A stretch of 64,000 nt of DNA from JAICYJ01 sp963766445 (GTDB taxonomy: Bacteria; Actinomycetota; Thermoleophilia; Gaiellales; JAICJC01), in NCBI GenBank assembly GCA_963766445.1, contig CAVXZW010000007.1, positions 6,638-70,637 on the forward strand, given 5' to 3'. A model generated the notes under the pieces. It was not told the DNA's origin and ran no database searches. It was given only the letters and a program-made list of their open reading frames with translations. Both the position numbers and the translations under genes were made by a program. Below, piece after piece: positions 1 to 9,650 of this stretch (its first letter is position 1; each line of letters opens with the position of its first letter).

Positions 1-3000
1 CGATGGTGATCGATCCGCCCGCAGCGTCGATCCGCTCCATCATCGCCTCCAGCCCCAGATGGTTTGTGACCCGCGCCCGCGACATCGCCTGCTCGAGGTC
101 GAACCCGCGCCCGTCGTCGCTGACCACGGCTTGCAACAGCCCGCCCTCGGTCGCCAGCGTGATCGAGAGCCGCGTTGCCCGCGAGTGGTTGCGGGCGTTC
201 GTGGTGAGCTCCGCGATCGACCGAAACGCGATCGTCTCGAGCGTCTCGTCCAATCGCTCGACCACCCCCAGCGCTTCGAAGCTGACCTGCATCTCCGACT
301 CCGACCGCACCGTCGACAGCAGCTGCCGCAGCGCCGCCTCGAGGCCGTTCTGCCACAGCACCGCCGGCCGCAACTCAAAGGTCATCCGCCGGGTGCGGTC
401 GACAGCGCCGGCCATCAGCTCGGCGACCTCATCAAGGACGGTCGCGGCCCGGCTGACGTCGCCATGCTCGATCGCCCGCCGCACGCGGTCGAGCGCGATC
501 ACGCAGGCCGACAACACCTGCACGGTGTCGTCGTGCAGGTCGGCCGCCACCCGTGAGCGTTCCTCCTCCTGCGCCAGCACCAGCCGCTCCAACAGCGCAC
601 GGTGCCGCTGCTCAAGCAGCTCCAACCGGTCGGCGCGCTGGCGCAGCTCGGACTGCATGCGCGCGCCGCGCAGTGCCGCGGCGATCTGCTCGGCCACCGC
701 CTGCATCAGCAGCGAGTCCTGCTGGTCGAAGCGGCCGGGGGAGAGGTCGTAGAGCGCGATCAGGGCCGACATCTGGCCGTCGATGGTGACGGGCGTGATC
801 AGCACGGAGGCGTACTTGCGGTCCGTGGGCACCCAGGGCTGGAAGCCCAGATCCTCGGAGACGTGGTTGATCCGCAGCTGGCGGCCCTCCGCGAACACCT
901 GGCCCGTGGTGTGGGCGTAGAGCGGTTTCCGCATGCCCTCGATGCTTCCGTCGTGCAGGTCGACATCGACCAGCGCCACCTGCTCGCGCGGTCTCGGGCT
1001 CGGCCACGTACGCGGTCACGGCGCCGCAGGCGATCAGCCGCGAGATGGTGTTGGCGGCGGCCCGCAGCGTCGGCTCGACTCCCGTCGCGCCGGCCACCGC
1101 CTCGGCCACCGCGACGGTCACCTCGAGGCGGCTGGCGCGCTTCGCCGACTCGTCGCGCAGCTGCGCTCCCAGCAGGGCGGCGGCCACCTGCTCTGCGACC
1201 GTCTGCATGAACAGCTCGTCGGCGGCCGTGTAGCGGTTCGGCGCCCTCTCGGCCACGCTCAGCACCGCCACCACCTCGTCGTTGATCAGCACCGGCGTCG
1301 CCAGCCGTGAGCGCCAGGTGTGCGGCTGCAGCAGGCCCGGGATCGAGCCGTCGGCGGCGTCGCTGCGTGCACCTGCCGGCCCTCCGTGAAGGCCAGCCCG
1401 GCCGTCCCCTGGGCCAGCTTGCGGCGGCGGCCGACACTCGACTCGCCGCCCGGCATGACCGAGGCGATCACCAGCTGCTCGCCTGTGGCCGGCAACGCGA
1501 TCGTGGCCTCAACGGTGCCGTAGCCGGCGCCCTCGTGGACGGTCCGCACGAACGTCTCCAGCACGGCGTCCTGGCTGTCCGCCGCGGCCACCGCTCGGGC
1601 GGCGGCCAGAGTCAGCTCCAGCCGACGCACGTTGGCCTCTGCCTCCGAACGCAGCCGCGCCCCGCGCATGGCCGCCGCCACCTGCTCCGCGGCGGTGCGC
1701 ATCAGCACCTCGTCGTCCTGGGTGTAGCGGTCGGGAACATCCTCGGCCAGCTCCAGCACCGCCTCGCAGCGTCCGTCCACCATCACCGGTGCCTGCACCA
1801 GCGATGGATAGTCCCCCTCTCCCTCCCAGCCGTAGTCGGGATCGTCGGTGGCCCGGCCCAGTCGCACCATCTGGCCGGTGCGGATCGTGCGGCCGGTGAT
1901 GCCGTGGCCGATCGGCCAGCGCGTCTCGGGCGCCCCCGATTCGGCGCGGTCGAGGTTGACCATCAGCACCACCTCGCCCGCCTGGTGGTGGCAGCGGTAG
2001 ACCGACACCGCACCGTACTCGATAGCCTCGAACAGGGCGCTCGCGGCCGCCCGCAGGGCCTCGTCCTCCGATGCGGCCGAGGCGGTGCGCTTCGCGATCT
2101 CGGCGGTCAGCGCCAGCCGCCGGGCGCGCCGCTCCGACTGGTGTCGCAGCTCGACGCCCCGCAGCGATGCCGCCACCTGCCCGGCCACCGCCACCATCAG
2201 GCGCAGGTCGTCGCTGTCCAGGCTGTCGGGCTCGTACTCGTGCACGGACATCACCGCACGGCAGCGGCCGCCCGTCCATCACCGGCGCCGCCGCCATCGA
2301 CTCCCACACCTCGTCGTTGGGCCACGAGTAGCCGGGGTGCTCGCTGGCCCGCGCCAGCAGCACCGGCTCGCCGTGCAGGATCACGTCGCCGATGACACCC
2401 TCCATCAGCCCTCGCCGTACCCCGGCCAGGCTCGACCCGTCCGCGTTGTAGTCCGACACGAACAGCTGCTCTCCCGCCTCGTGCAGCACCAGCGTCGCCA
2501 CAGTCGAGGTGTAGTTGACCCGTTCGAACACGGTGCGGGCGGCCAGATCGAGCGCCTGCTCCACCGTCGCCGCCTCGGCGATGCCGCGCGCCAGCTCGGC
2601 CGCCAGCGCCAGCCGGTCGGCACGGCGCGACGACTCTCGCCCGAGGCCGATGCGCCGCAGCGAGGCGGCCACCTGCTCGGCCGCGGTCGCCATCAGCACC
2701 ATGTCCTGGTCGCTGAAGCGGTTGGGGCGATGGTCACCCAGCTCGAGCGTGGCCACGCAGGTTCCATCCACCACCACCGGCATCAGCAGCGCCGAGCGAT
2801 AGGTTGGCTCCCAGGCCCAGGCCTGCCAGTTGCTGCGCTCGGTGACGTCGTCGATCCGCAGCGGGCTGCCATGCTCGAGCGCGAAGCCGGTGATGCCGTC
2901 GCCCAGCGGGCGCCGCAGGCCGGCCGGCAGCTCCCCGTCCGGGTAGTAGGCGGCCACCAGTATCTGCTCGCCCGCGACCCGGTCGGCCAGCACCGCAGCC

Positions 3001-4413
3001 ATCGTCTCGTAGGCGGTCGAGCGGGCCAGCGCGGCGGCCGCCGCGGCCAGCGCGCCCTCCGGGCTGGTGGCGGCGGCCACCCCGCGGGTCACCTCGAGCG
3101 TCAGCTCCAGCCGTTGCGCCCGCCGCTCCGACTCGTCGCGCAGGTTGATGCTGCGCCAGGCCGCGGCCAGATGGTCGGAGACGTGCTGCATCAGCGCCGC
3201 GTCGAACCGGTCGAACCGGTCAGGATGGGCGTCCCAGATCTCGAGCGCTGCAACGCAGCGGTCGTCGACCACGACCGGGGTCACCAGCAGCGAGTTGAGG
3301 AGCAGCGGGTCGCGGCCAGTCGAACCGGGGATCGGCCTGGGCGTCGGCCAGCAGGATCTGCTCGCGCGACTGGATGGCCGCTCCCACCAATCCCGCGTGC
3401 AGCGGGCGGCGCTGGCTGACGGGCTCGTCGCCGAGCCGCGAGAGGTCACTCACCAGCAGCTGCTCCTGGGTGTCCTCCAGCACGATCGTGGCGGCCACGA
3501 GGTCGTAGCTGGAGTTGGCGAAGACGGTGGAAGCGGCGCTCTTCAGCGCCTCTGCCGGCGACTGCGCGTCGGTCAGCGCGGCCGCCACGGCAGAGCCGAC
3601 GGCGAGCCTGGCGGCGCGGTGCCGTGACTCGTCGAGCGCGCCCGCGCGCATCAGGGCGCTGGCCAGCATGCCCGCCACCGATGCCATCAGCTCGGCGTCG
3701 CGTGGATCGAACGCGTTGACGCGCGTGTCGCACAGCTCGAGCACCGCGTCGCAGCGTCCGTCGACGATCACCGGTGTCAGCAGCAGCGAGTTGTAGACCG
3801 CGTCCTCGTCCGGCCACTCGAACCCGGGATGGCGGCCGGCCTGGCCGTGCAACTGCTGCTCGCCGGTCAGGGCCACCTCGCCAACCAGCCCGGCCGCCAG
3901 CGGCCGGCGCATCCCGGTGTGGTTTCGCAGCGCGCGGGTGCGGTCGGCCACGATCAGCTGTTCGTCGGCCTCATGGTCGAGCAGGGTGGCCGTGACGGCG
4001 TAGTAGCCGGACTTGTCGAAGACGGCATCGACCGTCGCGCCCAGCACCTCGACCACGGTCGCGGCCTCGGCGACGCCGGCCGCGACGGCCTGTGCAACGG
4101 CCAGCCGGCGCGAGCGCTGCGAGGCCTCCCCTGCCACACGCAGCACCGTCTCGGTGAGCGCGGCGAGATGGCCGAACAGCTCGCGCTCGGCGTCGCTGAA
4201 TGCGGGCGCGTCGTTGCCTCGCTGCGCCATCAGCACCCCCGGCCGTCCGTCGGCAAGCGGTACCGACGAGCGCAGCAGTCGGGGGTCGTCCCCGGCACCG
4301 AGCGCTACGTCGTCCGGCTCCAGCGCCACCCACTCGGCGCCGAGACCGCTCCTCAGCCTCTCGAACAGCTGCTCGATCTCGGTGACCGGAGCCGGTGGCT
4401 GCGATGGGTCCAT
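1..4413 (-). CDS. Multi-GAF sensor histidine kinase (3' end outside window)
   Basis: Large signalling protein; about 1470 codons lie in the window and the last part of the ATPase domain runs off the left edge. The start is the ATG at 4413 (MDPSQPPAPV). One degenerate and about seven recognisable GAF domains follow in tandem, each ending in a PV-[VI]VDGRC-type strand and an AAEQVAA helix. They are followed by a HisKA_3 dimerisation helix with the phospho-acceptor His in DLHDD (near 510-525) and an HATPase with N-box (NARNHS) and G-box (DDGRGFD). No transmembrane segment is seen, so it is probably cytosolic, sensing small ligands or redox and phosphorylating a NarL-type regulator not present here. 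Four apparent frameshifts (near 3316, 2272, 1362, 985) are each repaired by restoring CG units in CGCG tracts. Confidence 0.85.
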
Positions 4414-4460
4414 CCCGCCGGATTCTGTCAGAGCCGGGCGGACGTGTGGCCGCGCGTGCC

Positions 4461-4904
4461 TCAGCCCACGCGCATCTCCGGCATCGGCGCGCCCAGCTGG
4501 CGCAATAGCGCGGTCGTGTCCCACACGTGCCAGAGGTCGGCCAGTCGGTCGCCGCGGTAGCGGAACATGTGCATGTGTGAGACCTCGACCCGGGCGCCCT
4601 GGGGCTCGATGCTTGCCAGCGGGCCGATGTCGAGCCGGCCCAGGTGGGTACCGGTCATGGTCGAGCGGCAGGCCACGGTGTCGCCTTCCGCGATCATGCG
4701 ATGCACCTCGAAGTGGAGGTCGGGGAAGCCGGTTCGCAGGGTCGTGACGACCTGCTTCAGGTGCGGCGGAAAGCTCGCGCCCAGCGGCTCCTGGTGGTCG
4801 ACGGCTCCGGTCGCGATCGCGGTGTCGGCGTAGGCGACATCGCCGTGGTTGAACATGCGCTCGAAGCCGTCCATGGTCAGCGCCTTGAGGTCATGCGTGC
4901 ACAC
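4461..4904 (-). CDS. SnoaL-like ester cyclase family protein
   Basis: 147-residue NTF2-like fold protein starting at the ATG at 4904. The pattern of an N-terminal helix (FERMFNHGD), a DHQ near the pocket and a C-terminal HMHMFRYRGDRLADLWHVWD strand region is typical of SnoaL/ester-cyclase proteins, which bind small hydrophobic ligands. Many have no known substrate. It is transcribed divergently from the TetR gene with a 55-bp AT-rich gap, so it is a likely target of that regulator. Function beyond the fold is unknown. Confidence 0.75.
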   Translation of the reverse strand: MCTHDLKALTMDGFERMFNHGDVAYADTAIATGAVDHQEPLGASFPPHLKQVVTTLRTGFPDLHFEVHRMIAEGDTVACRSTMTGTHLGRLDIGPLASIEPQGARVEVSHMHMFRYRGDRLADLWHVWDTTALLRQLGAPMPEMRVG

Positions 4905-4959
4905 ATCCGCTCCTTTGACTAGAATAAGAGTCTAATGAGTGGAATGATACTCTAATAAC
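4905..4959. promoter_or_regulatory. Divergent promoter/operator between SnoaL and TetR genes
   Basis: This 55-bp gap is strikingly AT-rich for the region and contains repeated TCTAAT/CTCTAAT words (for example AGTCTAATGAG and ACTCTAATAAC), with TATTCT on the minus strand as a possible -10. The repeats are candidate TetR half-sites, but no perfect palindrome is visible, so operator boundaries are not assigned. Confidence 0.4.
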
Positions 4960-5586
4960 ATGGCAGAGCGCAAGTCACGTCGCGAAGTCAACGCCGAGGC
5001 CACCCAGCGGGCGATCGTCGAGAGCGCGGCCAGGCTGTTCGTCGAGCAGGGCTACGCTCGGACGACGGTCGGCCAGATCGCGCGCGAGTCGGGGGTGGCC
5101 GTGCAGACGATCTACAACGCGGTCGGCTCCAAGCGCGACCTGCTGATCCGCGTGCTCGACTTCGCGGCCGCCGGCGACCGGGCGCCGCGGACGGTGCCGT
5201 CGTTCATGCAGGAGCAGGCCGAGGCCGAGCCCGACCCGCGCAAGGTGATCGAGCTGCTGGTGGACTTCTGGCGGGGCGGCCTGCAGCGCACGGCCCCCAT
5301 CTTCGAGGTGATCCGGCAGGCCGCGGCTCTGGATGCCGACATCGCGGTGCTTGAGACCGAGCGCGGGCAGGCGCGCCTCCGCAACTATCGCCTGGCGGGG
5401 CGCCTGCTGGCCGAGCGCGGAGCCCTGCGCGAGGGCCTGACGCCGGAGGCGGCCGCAGCCATCATCTTCTCGCTGGGACATCCCGAGAGCTACCGGCTGC
5501 TGGTGCTGAGGTCGGGCTGGAGCATCGACCGCTGGGCGGGCTGGGTGACCGACGCGCTGGTGGCCGCACTACTCCGGGACGCGTAG
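4960..5586 (+). CDS. TetR-family transcriptional regulator
   Basis: 208 residues. The N-terminal helix-turn-helix covers about residues 12-58 (RAIVESAARLFVEQGYARTT, then VGQIARESGVAVQTIYNAVGSKRDLL), a textbook TetR DNA-binding domain. The C-terminal ligand domain has no family-specific signature I recognise. It starts immediately after the AT-rich divergent promoter and probably represses itself and the SnoaL-like gene. No frameshift. Confidence 0.9.
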   Translation: MAERKSRREVNAEATQRAIVESAARLFVEQGYARTTVGQIARESGVAVQTIYNAVGSKRDLLIRVLDFAAAGDRAPRTVPSFMQEQAEAEPDPRKVIELLVDFWRGGLQRTAPIFEVIRQAAALDADIAVLETERGQARLRNYRLAGRLLAERGALREGLTPEAAAAIIFSLGHPESYRLLVLRSGWSIDRWAGWVTDALVAALLRDA

Positions 5587-5599
5587 CCGACCGGCCCGC

Positions 5600-6253
5600 T
5601 CAGTCACATTTCTGGACGCCCTCGAGCAGCCAGCGTCCGGGACGGGTTGAGGCGAACCTCGCAAGGGCGACCACCTTGCCATCGCGCACGAGGCGGTACT
5701 CGATCGGCCGCTGACGGGAGTAGCCGGCCCGCTCGATCTCGTCGGCGGGCCCGGCATCGAGCGCCTGTCGCGCGTCTCGGCCGAGCTGTGACTCCGGATC
5801 GCCCGCGGCGGTCGGGGCGTAGTCGATGGAGCTCTGGCTGCACGTCCTGCCCACCGGGCGGTCGTCGACCCACCGACCGTCCTGGTCGACCACCCGGAGC
5901 GTCACCCAGGCGGGATGGCGTGGCGGATGGGCGTTCCAGTCGGCCTTGGTCATGCAGCCCAGGTTGGCACTGCCCGGCGGCAGCGTGACGACGAAGGGCT
6001 TGGGCCCAGGCTTCCAGCCTCCCGCCTGGTCGGTGTCGAGCGTGGCAGGCGCGCCGCTTTCCTGGGACAGGATCACGTGCACGCCGTCCGACCGGGGCCG
6101 CACCGCCGGAGTCAGCAGCCGGGTACCATCCGCGGTGCAGACGATCCGGGCCACGTCCGGAAGCGCCCGGCGCTCGGGTGGCGTCGTGGCTGCGCCCGGT
6201 CCGCAGCCGGACGCGAGGAGTGCGGCAATCGCACATGCCGGAAGCAGTCGCAT
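5600..6253 (-). CDS. Putative lipoprotein of unknown function
   Basis: 217 residues from the ATG at 6253. The N-terminus MRLLPACAIAALLASGC is a lipoprotein signal with lipobox LASGC (Cys17), so the protein should be anchored on the outer face of the membrane. The mature part contains four further cysteines, among them a C-terminal EGVQKCD. Upstream in-frame codons to 6376 are the antisense of tRNA-Val and are not part of the gene. No family recognised. Confidence 0.7.
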   Translation of the reverse strand: MRLLPACAIAALLASGCGPGAATTPPERRALPDVARIVCTADGTRLLTPAVRPRSDGVHVILSQESGAPATLDTDQAGGWKPGPKPFVVTLPPGSANLGCMTKADWNAHPPRHPAWVTLRVVDQDGRWVDDRPVGRTCSQSSIDYAPTAAGDPESQLGRDARQALDAGPADEIERAGYSRQRPIEYRLVRDGKVVALARFASTRPGRWLLEGVQKCD

Positions 6254-6309
6254 TCCGGTTCGACGCTGCCCGTGCGCGGAAGGTTCCGGAGTAAGGTTCA
6301 AGCCGCCCC

Positions 6310-6382
6310 GGGCGGTTAGCTCAGCTGGGAGAGCACCTGCTTTACACGCAGGGGGTCGGCGGTTCGATCCCGTCACCGCCCA
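6310..6382 (+). tRNA. tRNA-Val (UAC)
   Basis: 73-nt cloverleaf: acceptor GGGCGGT pairs with ACCGCCC followed by discriminator A. The D-arm is GCTC/GAGC. The anticodon arm is CCTGC-TTTACAC-GCAGG with anticodon TAC, and the T-loop is TTCGATC. No encoded CCA. Confidence 0.95.
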
Positions 6383-6460
6383 TCGTCGTGGTTGACGTCC
6401 TTGAGATGTTATGAGACTGGAAAGTAGGTTCCAGGCAGGGACGCGAGAGTTGAGGCGGGC

Positions 6461-6970
6461 ATGGCGCGGGCATCGGTCATCAGTGGGTGCGCAACGCGGG
6501 TTTCGAGGGCTGCTCTTTTGGTGACTGCGGTCGTCGCGCTGGCGTTTCCTGCGTCCGCCTCAGCAACCAGCGCGGGCGGACTCACGAACGGGCAGAACTT
6601 CGCGACGACGGCGTTCGAGTCGAACATCAGCCGAAGCGAGTCCGACGACACCGCTTTCCGCGTGCAGACCTTCTGCCAGCGCCACATCGCCAACCCGGCA
6701 GACCCGCACCCCGGCGTCGGCTGTGTCAACCCGCCGCCGCACTCGAACTTCTATCCCTTCTACAGCACGACACGTGTCGGCGGCAGCTGCTGGTGGCAGC
6801 AGGGTGGGCCCTACATCCCCGGCACGGTAAACCGCTTCGGCGGGAGCGCGCATGCCGAGTACGGTCCGCTGCGCGCGATCTCGTATCCGACCGCCCCGTT
6901 CGGGACGGTCACCAAGCGGTTCAACGACTTCCGAAGCGCGTACATGCAAAACCCCTGCCCGGCGGGCTAG
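6461..6970 (+). CDS. Secreted protein of unknown function
   Basis: 169 residues with an N-terminal signal peptide (about residues 1-36, hydrophobic core AALLVTAVVALAFPASASA). The mature chain has four to five cysteines (FCQRH, GVGCVNPP, GSCWWQQ, NPCPAG), which suggests disulfides outside the cell. It stands alone between tRNA-Val and a minus-strand gene. No family recognised. Confidence 0.65.
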   Translation: MARASVISGCATRVSRAALLVTAVVALAFPASASATSAGGLTNGQNFATTAFESNISRSESDDTAFRVQTFCQRHIANPADPHPGVGCVNPPPHSNFYPFYSTTRVGGSCWWQQGGPYIPGTVNRFGGSAHAEYGPLRAISYPTAPFGTVTKRFNDFRSAYMQNPCPAG

Positions 6971-7014
6971 CTTGACCTGACCGGCTGGAGCTGCCCAATC
7001 ACACGAGAGCTCGG

Positions 7015-7421
7015 CTAGGCAGCCGGGTCGCGCCCGAAGTCGAGGCGTTGCCTGATCAGCTCACGCAGCCGCTCGGCCGTCTCCGGCGAGCGGCGTTCGA
7101 TCGCCCACACGTCGCGCTTGAGCAGCGCGACCAGGCGTACGGGCGACGTGGCGACGACCGTAGCCATGCGGATCCCGGCCGCCCCACGGCCACCTCGCCG
7201 AAGACGTCGCCCGCACCCAGCGTGGCCAGCCGCCGGCCGTTCGCGCTCACCTCGACCGTGCCGCTCTCGATCGCGAACATCGCGTGTCCGAGATCGCCCT
7301 ACGTCGCCAGCGTCTCCCGCTTCGCGGCCTCCACCTCGACCGCCGCGGCGGCGATCGTGGCCAGATCGGCCTCGTCGAGATCAGCAAACAGCGGTATTGC
7401 GGCCAGCCTGGACGTTTCCAT
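7015..7421 (-). pseudogene. Cyclic-nucleotide-binding domain protein, disrupted
   Basis: Stand-alone Crp-type cNMP-binding domain of about 135 codons, from the ATG at 7421 (METSRLAAIPLF) to the TAG at 7015. The beta-roll motif MFAIESGTVEVS...GDVFGEVAVG is clear; no DNA-binding domain follows. An in-frame TAG at 7299-7301 interrupts the reading frame just before GDLGHAMFAIE, where Q or E is expected, and a frameshift lies near 7176. The TAG is a substitution, unlike the CG-loss frameshifts elsewhere, so this may be a true decaying gene or an uncorrected base error. Confidence 0.6.
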
Positions 7422-7539
7422 TGCGGACACGGTAGTGACCGGCCCCGGCTGCGAGGGTCTGCTCCGGTGAACAAACGGTTGAGAAGCGGTGAAGGCGCTT
7501 TGGTCAGGGGTGAGATCGCGGCTGGCTAGACTCGGGTCG

Positions 7540-8094
7540 ATGGCCGACCCCGGCACCCACCCAGCCACGTCCGCCGATCTGCGCCGGTCGGCCACGCGCC
7601 CCACCCGCGAGCAGTACTTCATGCTGCTGGCGGTGGCCACCCGCGAGCGCGCCAACTGCCTGCGGCGGCACGTGGGCGCGGTGCTGGTGGCCGACCAGCG
7701 CATCATCGCCACCGGGTACAACGGGACACCCACCGGCTTCCCGAACTGCGACGAGGGCGGCTGCCACCGCTGCTCGCATCCCGAGAGCTACGCGGAGGGC
7801 CGCGGCTACGACATCTGCATCTGCGTGCACGCCGAGCAGAACGCGGTGCTGCAGGCGGCGAAGCTCGGCTACTCCGTGCAGGGCGCGGCCTGCTACTCGA
7901 CGCTGCGGCCCTGCTTCGGCTGCCTCAAGGAGCTGTACCAGTCCGGCGTCAGTGCGGTCCGCTACCTGAACGAGTGGACGCCGAGCGACCCGGTTGAGGC
8001 CGCGGCGTACGACTCGCTGCTGGGCGAGCTGGCGGGCCGCGGCGTCGTCGTGGCGCCGCTGGAGCTGCCGGCCGAGCTGCTCGATCTGCGCTAG
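7540..8094 (+). CDS. dCMP deaminase family protein (ComEB-like)
   Basis: 184 residues from the ATG at 7540, preferred over upstream codons because homology begins just after it. Zinc-dependent deaminase: catalytic HAE at about residues 97-99 and PCFGC at 124-128, plus the Cys-rich substrate-side loop YNGTPTGFPNCDEGGCHRC typical of deoxycytidylate deaminases. It would convert dCMP to dUMP for thymidylate synthesis in the cytosol. Its stop overlaps that of the next, convergent gene in a shared CTAG. Confidence 0.9.
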   Translation: MADPGTHPATSADLRRSATRPTREQYFMLLAVATRERANCLRRHVGAVLVADQRIIATGYNGTPTGFPNCDEGGCHRCSHPESYAEGRGYDICICVHAEQNAVLQAAKLGYSVQGAACYSTLRPCFGCLKELYQSGVSAVRYLNEWTPSDPVEAAAYDSLLGELAGRGVVVAPLELPAELLDLR

Positions 8095-8444
8095 GCGGTG
8101 CGGCGCAGCTTGCGCGGCTCGTCGCCCCAGTCGAACGAGAGCGCCTCGTCCGCGGGGATGGCGGGCTCCATGGGCACGATCGGCGCCACCTCTGCCAGCC
8201 TGGCCGGCTCCTGCTCCAGGTCGACCGTGACGACGGCGCGCAGCGGCGTCATCCGCGGTCGGCGGCTGGGGACGACCTCGCCCGCCCGCGGCGTGCGCTC
8301 GATCCGGGCCATGTGCAGGGTGTGCAGCGAAAAGCGCCAGGCCTGCAGCTCGAGCTCGGCCAGCGGCGGTGCCTGGCAGGCCGGGCAGGGTGTCAGCGGC
8401 CGCTTGTCCTGGTTGCACTGATGACAGGCGATGGTGATCTGCAT
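8091..8444 (-). CDS. Small zinc-ribbon-like protein, unknown function
   Basis: 117 residues with two CxxC knuckles at the N-terminus (CHQC near residue 7 and CPAC near residue 20), probably binding one zinc. The remainder is acidic and proline-rich and has no recognised domain. It is convergent with the dCMP deaminase gene, sharing the CTAG at 8091-8094 as both stop codons. Confidence 0.6.
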   Translation of the reverse strand: MQITIACHQCNQDKRPLTPCPACQAPPLAELELQAWRFSLHTLHMARIERTPRAGEVVPSRRPRMTPLRAVVTVDLEQEPARLAEVAPIVPMEPAIPADEALSFDWGDEPRKLRRTA

Positions 8445-8524
8445 CCCGATCCTTTCGGCATCCCGCGTCCCGACCTTGAGCCGCCGTCCTCAAGTTTGCG
8501 GCCGCGCGAGCCGACGTTTGAAGC

Positions 8525-9610
8525 ATGCACCGGGATGCCCTACACCCGCTGCCGCGGTTGTTCGGGGTTGCCTGGGTCGCCATCCTGCTCGCGGTCTGCG
8601 CGGCGCTTGCCCACGCCGGCCCAGCCGCCGCCAACCCCGAGCTGGACCAGAAGAAGGCGCAGCTCGCGAAGGTCCGCCACGAGGTGCAGGCGCTTGACGG
8701 TCGCGTCGAGCTGCTGACCGAGCAGTACGACGGTGCCGTGGTGCGTCTGCATCAGTTGAAGGTGCAGATCAGGCGTGCGACCAGCCGCCTGCGGGCCGCC
8801 GAGGTCCATCTCGCCTACGAGCAGAGCGTGCTCGCGAACCTGATGGTGGCCCGCTACAAGGGCCTCGACGCGACCACGCTCGACATCGTGCTGGGCGCCT
8901 CGTCGCTCGACCAGGTGACGGGGTCGATCGACATCCAGCAGCGCTTCGACGCCGCGGTGACCGAGGCCGTCGACCAGATCCAGATCGCAAAGGACGCGAT
9001 CCAGGCCCAGCGCCTGCAGCTGATCGCGACCCGCGTTCAGGTGCTCGCCGAGAAGCGGCTGATCGCCAAGCGACGCGACAAGATCACGGGGTTGCTTCGC
9101 CGCCGCCGGCGCCTGATGCACTCGCTGGGCGCGCAGGTGCGGATCGGCGAGGCTGCAGATCAGATCGGCCAGGCTCACGTGGCCCTGGAGGCGGCCGCAT
9201 GGGTGCGCCAGGATATGAAGCAGAACCAGGGCGATCCCGGCGCGGTGCTCCGCGACCGGGTGGTGCTCGACGGGCTCGCCCAGATTGGGGTGCCCTACGT
9301 GTGGGGCGGTGCATCGCCTCAGACCGGATTCGATTGCTCGGGCCTGGTGATGTGGCTGTGGGCCCGCCACGGCGTGGCGCTGCCGCACTTCGCCGCCTCC
9401 CAGTACCACCTCGGCCCGTTCGTCGCGAAGAGCGATCTTCGGATCGGCGACCTCGTGTTCTTCCACGAGCTCGGGCACGTCGGCATCTACATCGGCCACG
9501 GCTACGTGCTGCACGCTCCGCACACGGGCGCCACGGTGGAGATCGAGTCGTTCAACATCTCCTGGTTCCAGGACACGTACGTCGGCGCCACCCGTCCCGG
9601 CCCTCCCTGA
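8525..9610 (+). CDS. NlpC/P60 peptidoglycan hydrolase with coiled-coil
   Basis: 361 residues: signal peptide (about 1-36), a long alpha-helical coiled coil (about 38-225), then an NlpC/P60 domain (about 243-361). Catalytic Cys271 lies in GFDCSG, His318 in GHVGIY and a third polar residue at His330. Proteins of this design (RipA-like, PcsB-like) cleave peptide stems in the wall during division; the coiled coil usually controls activity, for example through FtsEX. No ftsEX is nearby. Intact. Confidence 0.9.
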   Translation: MHRDALHPLPRLFGVAWVAILLAVCAALAHAGPAAANPELDQKKAQLAKVRHEVQALDGRVELLTEQYDGAVVRLHQLKVQIRRATSRLRAAEVHLAYEQSVLANLMVARYKGLDATTLDIVLGASSLDQVTGSIDIQQRFDAAVTEAVDQIQIAKDAIQAQRLQLIATRVQVLAEKRLIAKRRDKITGLLRRRRRLMHSLGAQVRIGEAADQIGQAHVALEAAAWVRQDMKQNQGDPGAVLRDRVVLDGLAQIGVPYVWGGASPQTGFDCSGLVMWLWARHGVALPHFAASQYHLGPFVAKSDLRIGDLVFFHELGHVGIYIGHGYVLHAPHTGATVEIESFNISWFQDTYVGATRPGPP

Positions 9611-9650
9611 GAGCGGCCCTCCCCGCCCCGCGGTGACGTAGGCTTCGGCG

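Noticed and set aside
3..752. Long plus-strand open frame at the left edge
   Set aside because: It is the antisense of the histidine kinase catalytic region; the minus strand shows DLHDD, N-box and G-box motifs. Long antisense frames are expected at this GC content.
6254..6376. N-terminal extension of the lipoprotein (MTGSNRRPPACKAG...)
   Set aside because: These residues are the antisense translation of tRNA-Val, a well-known spurious peptide; the lipoprotein signal starts at 6253.
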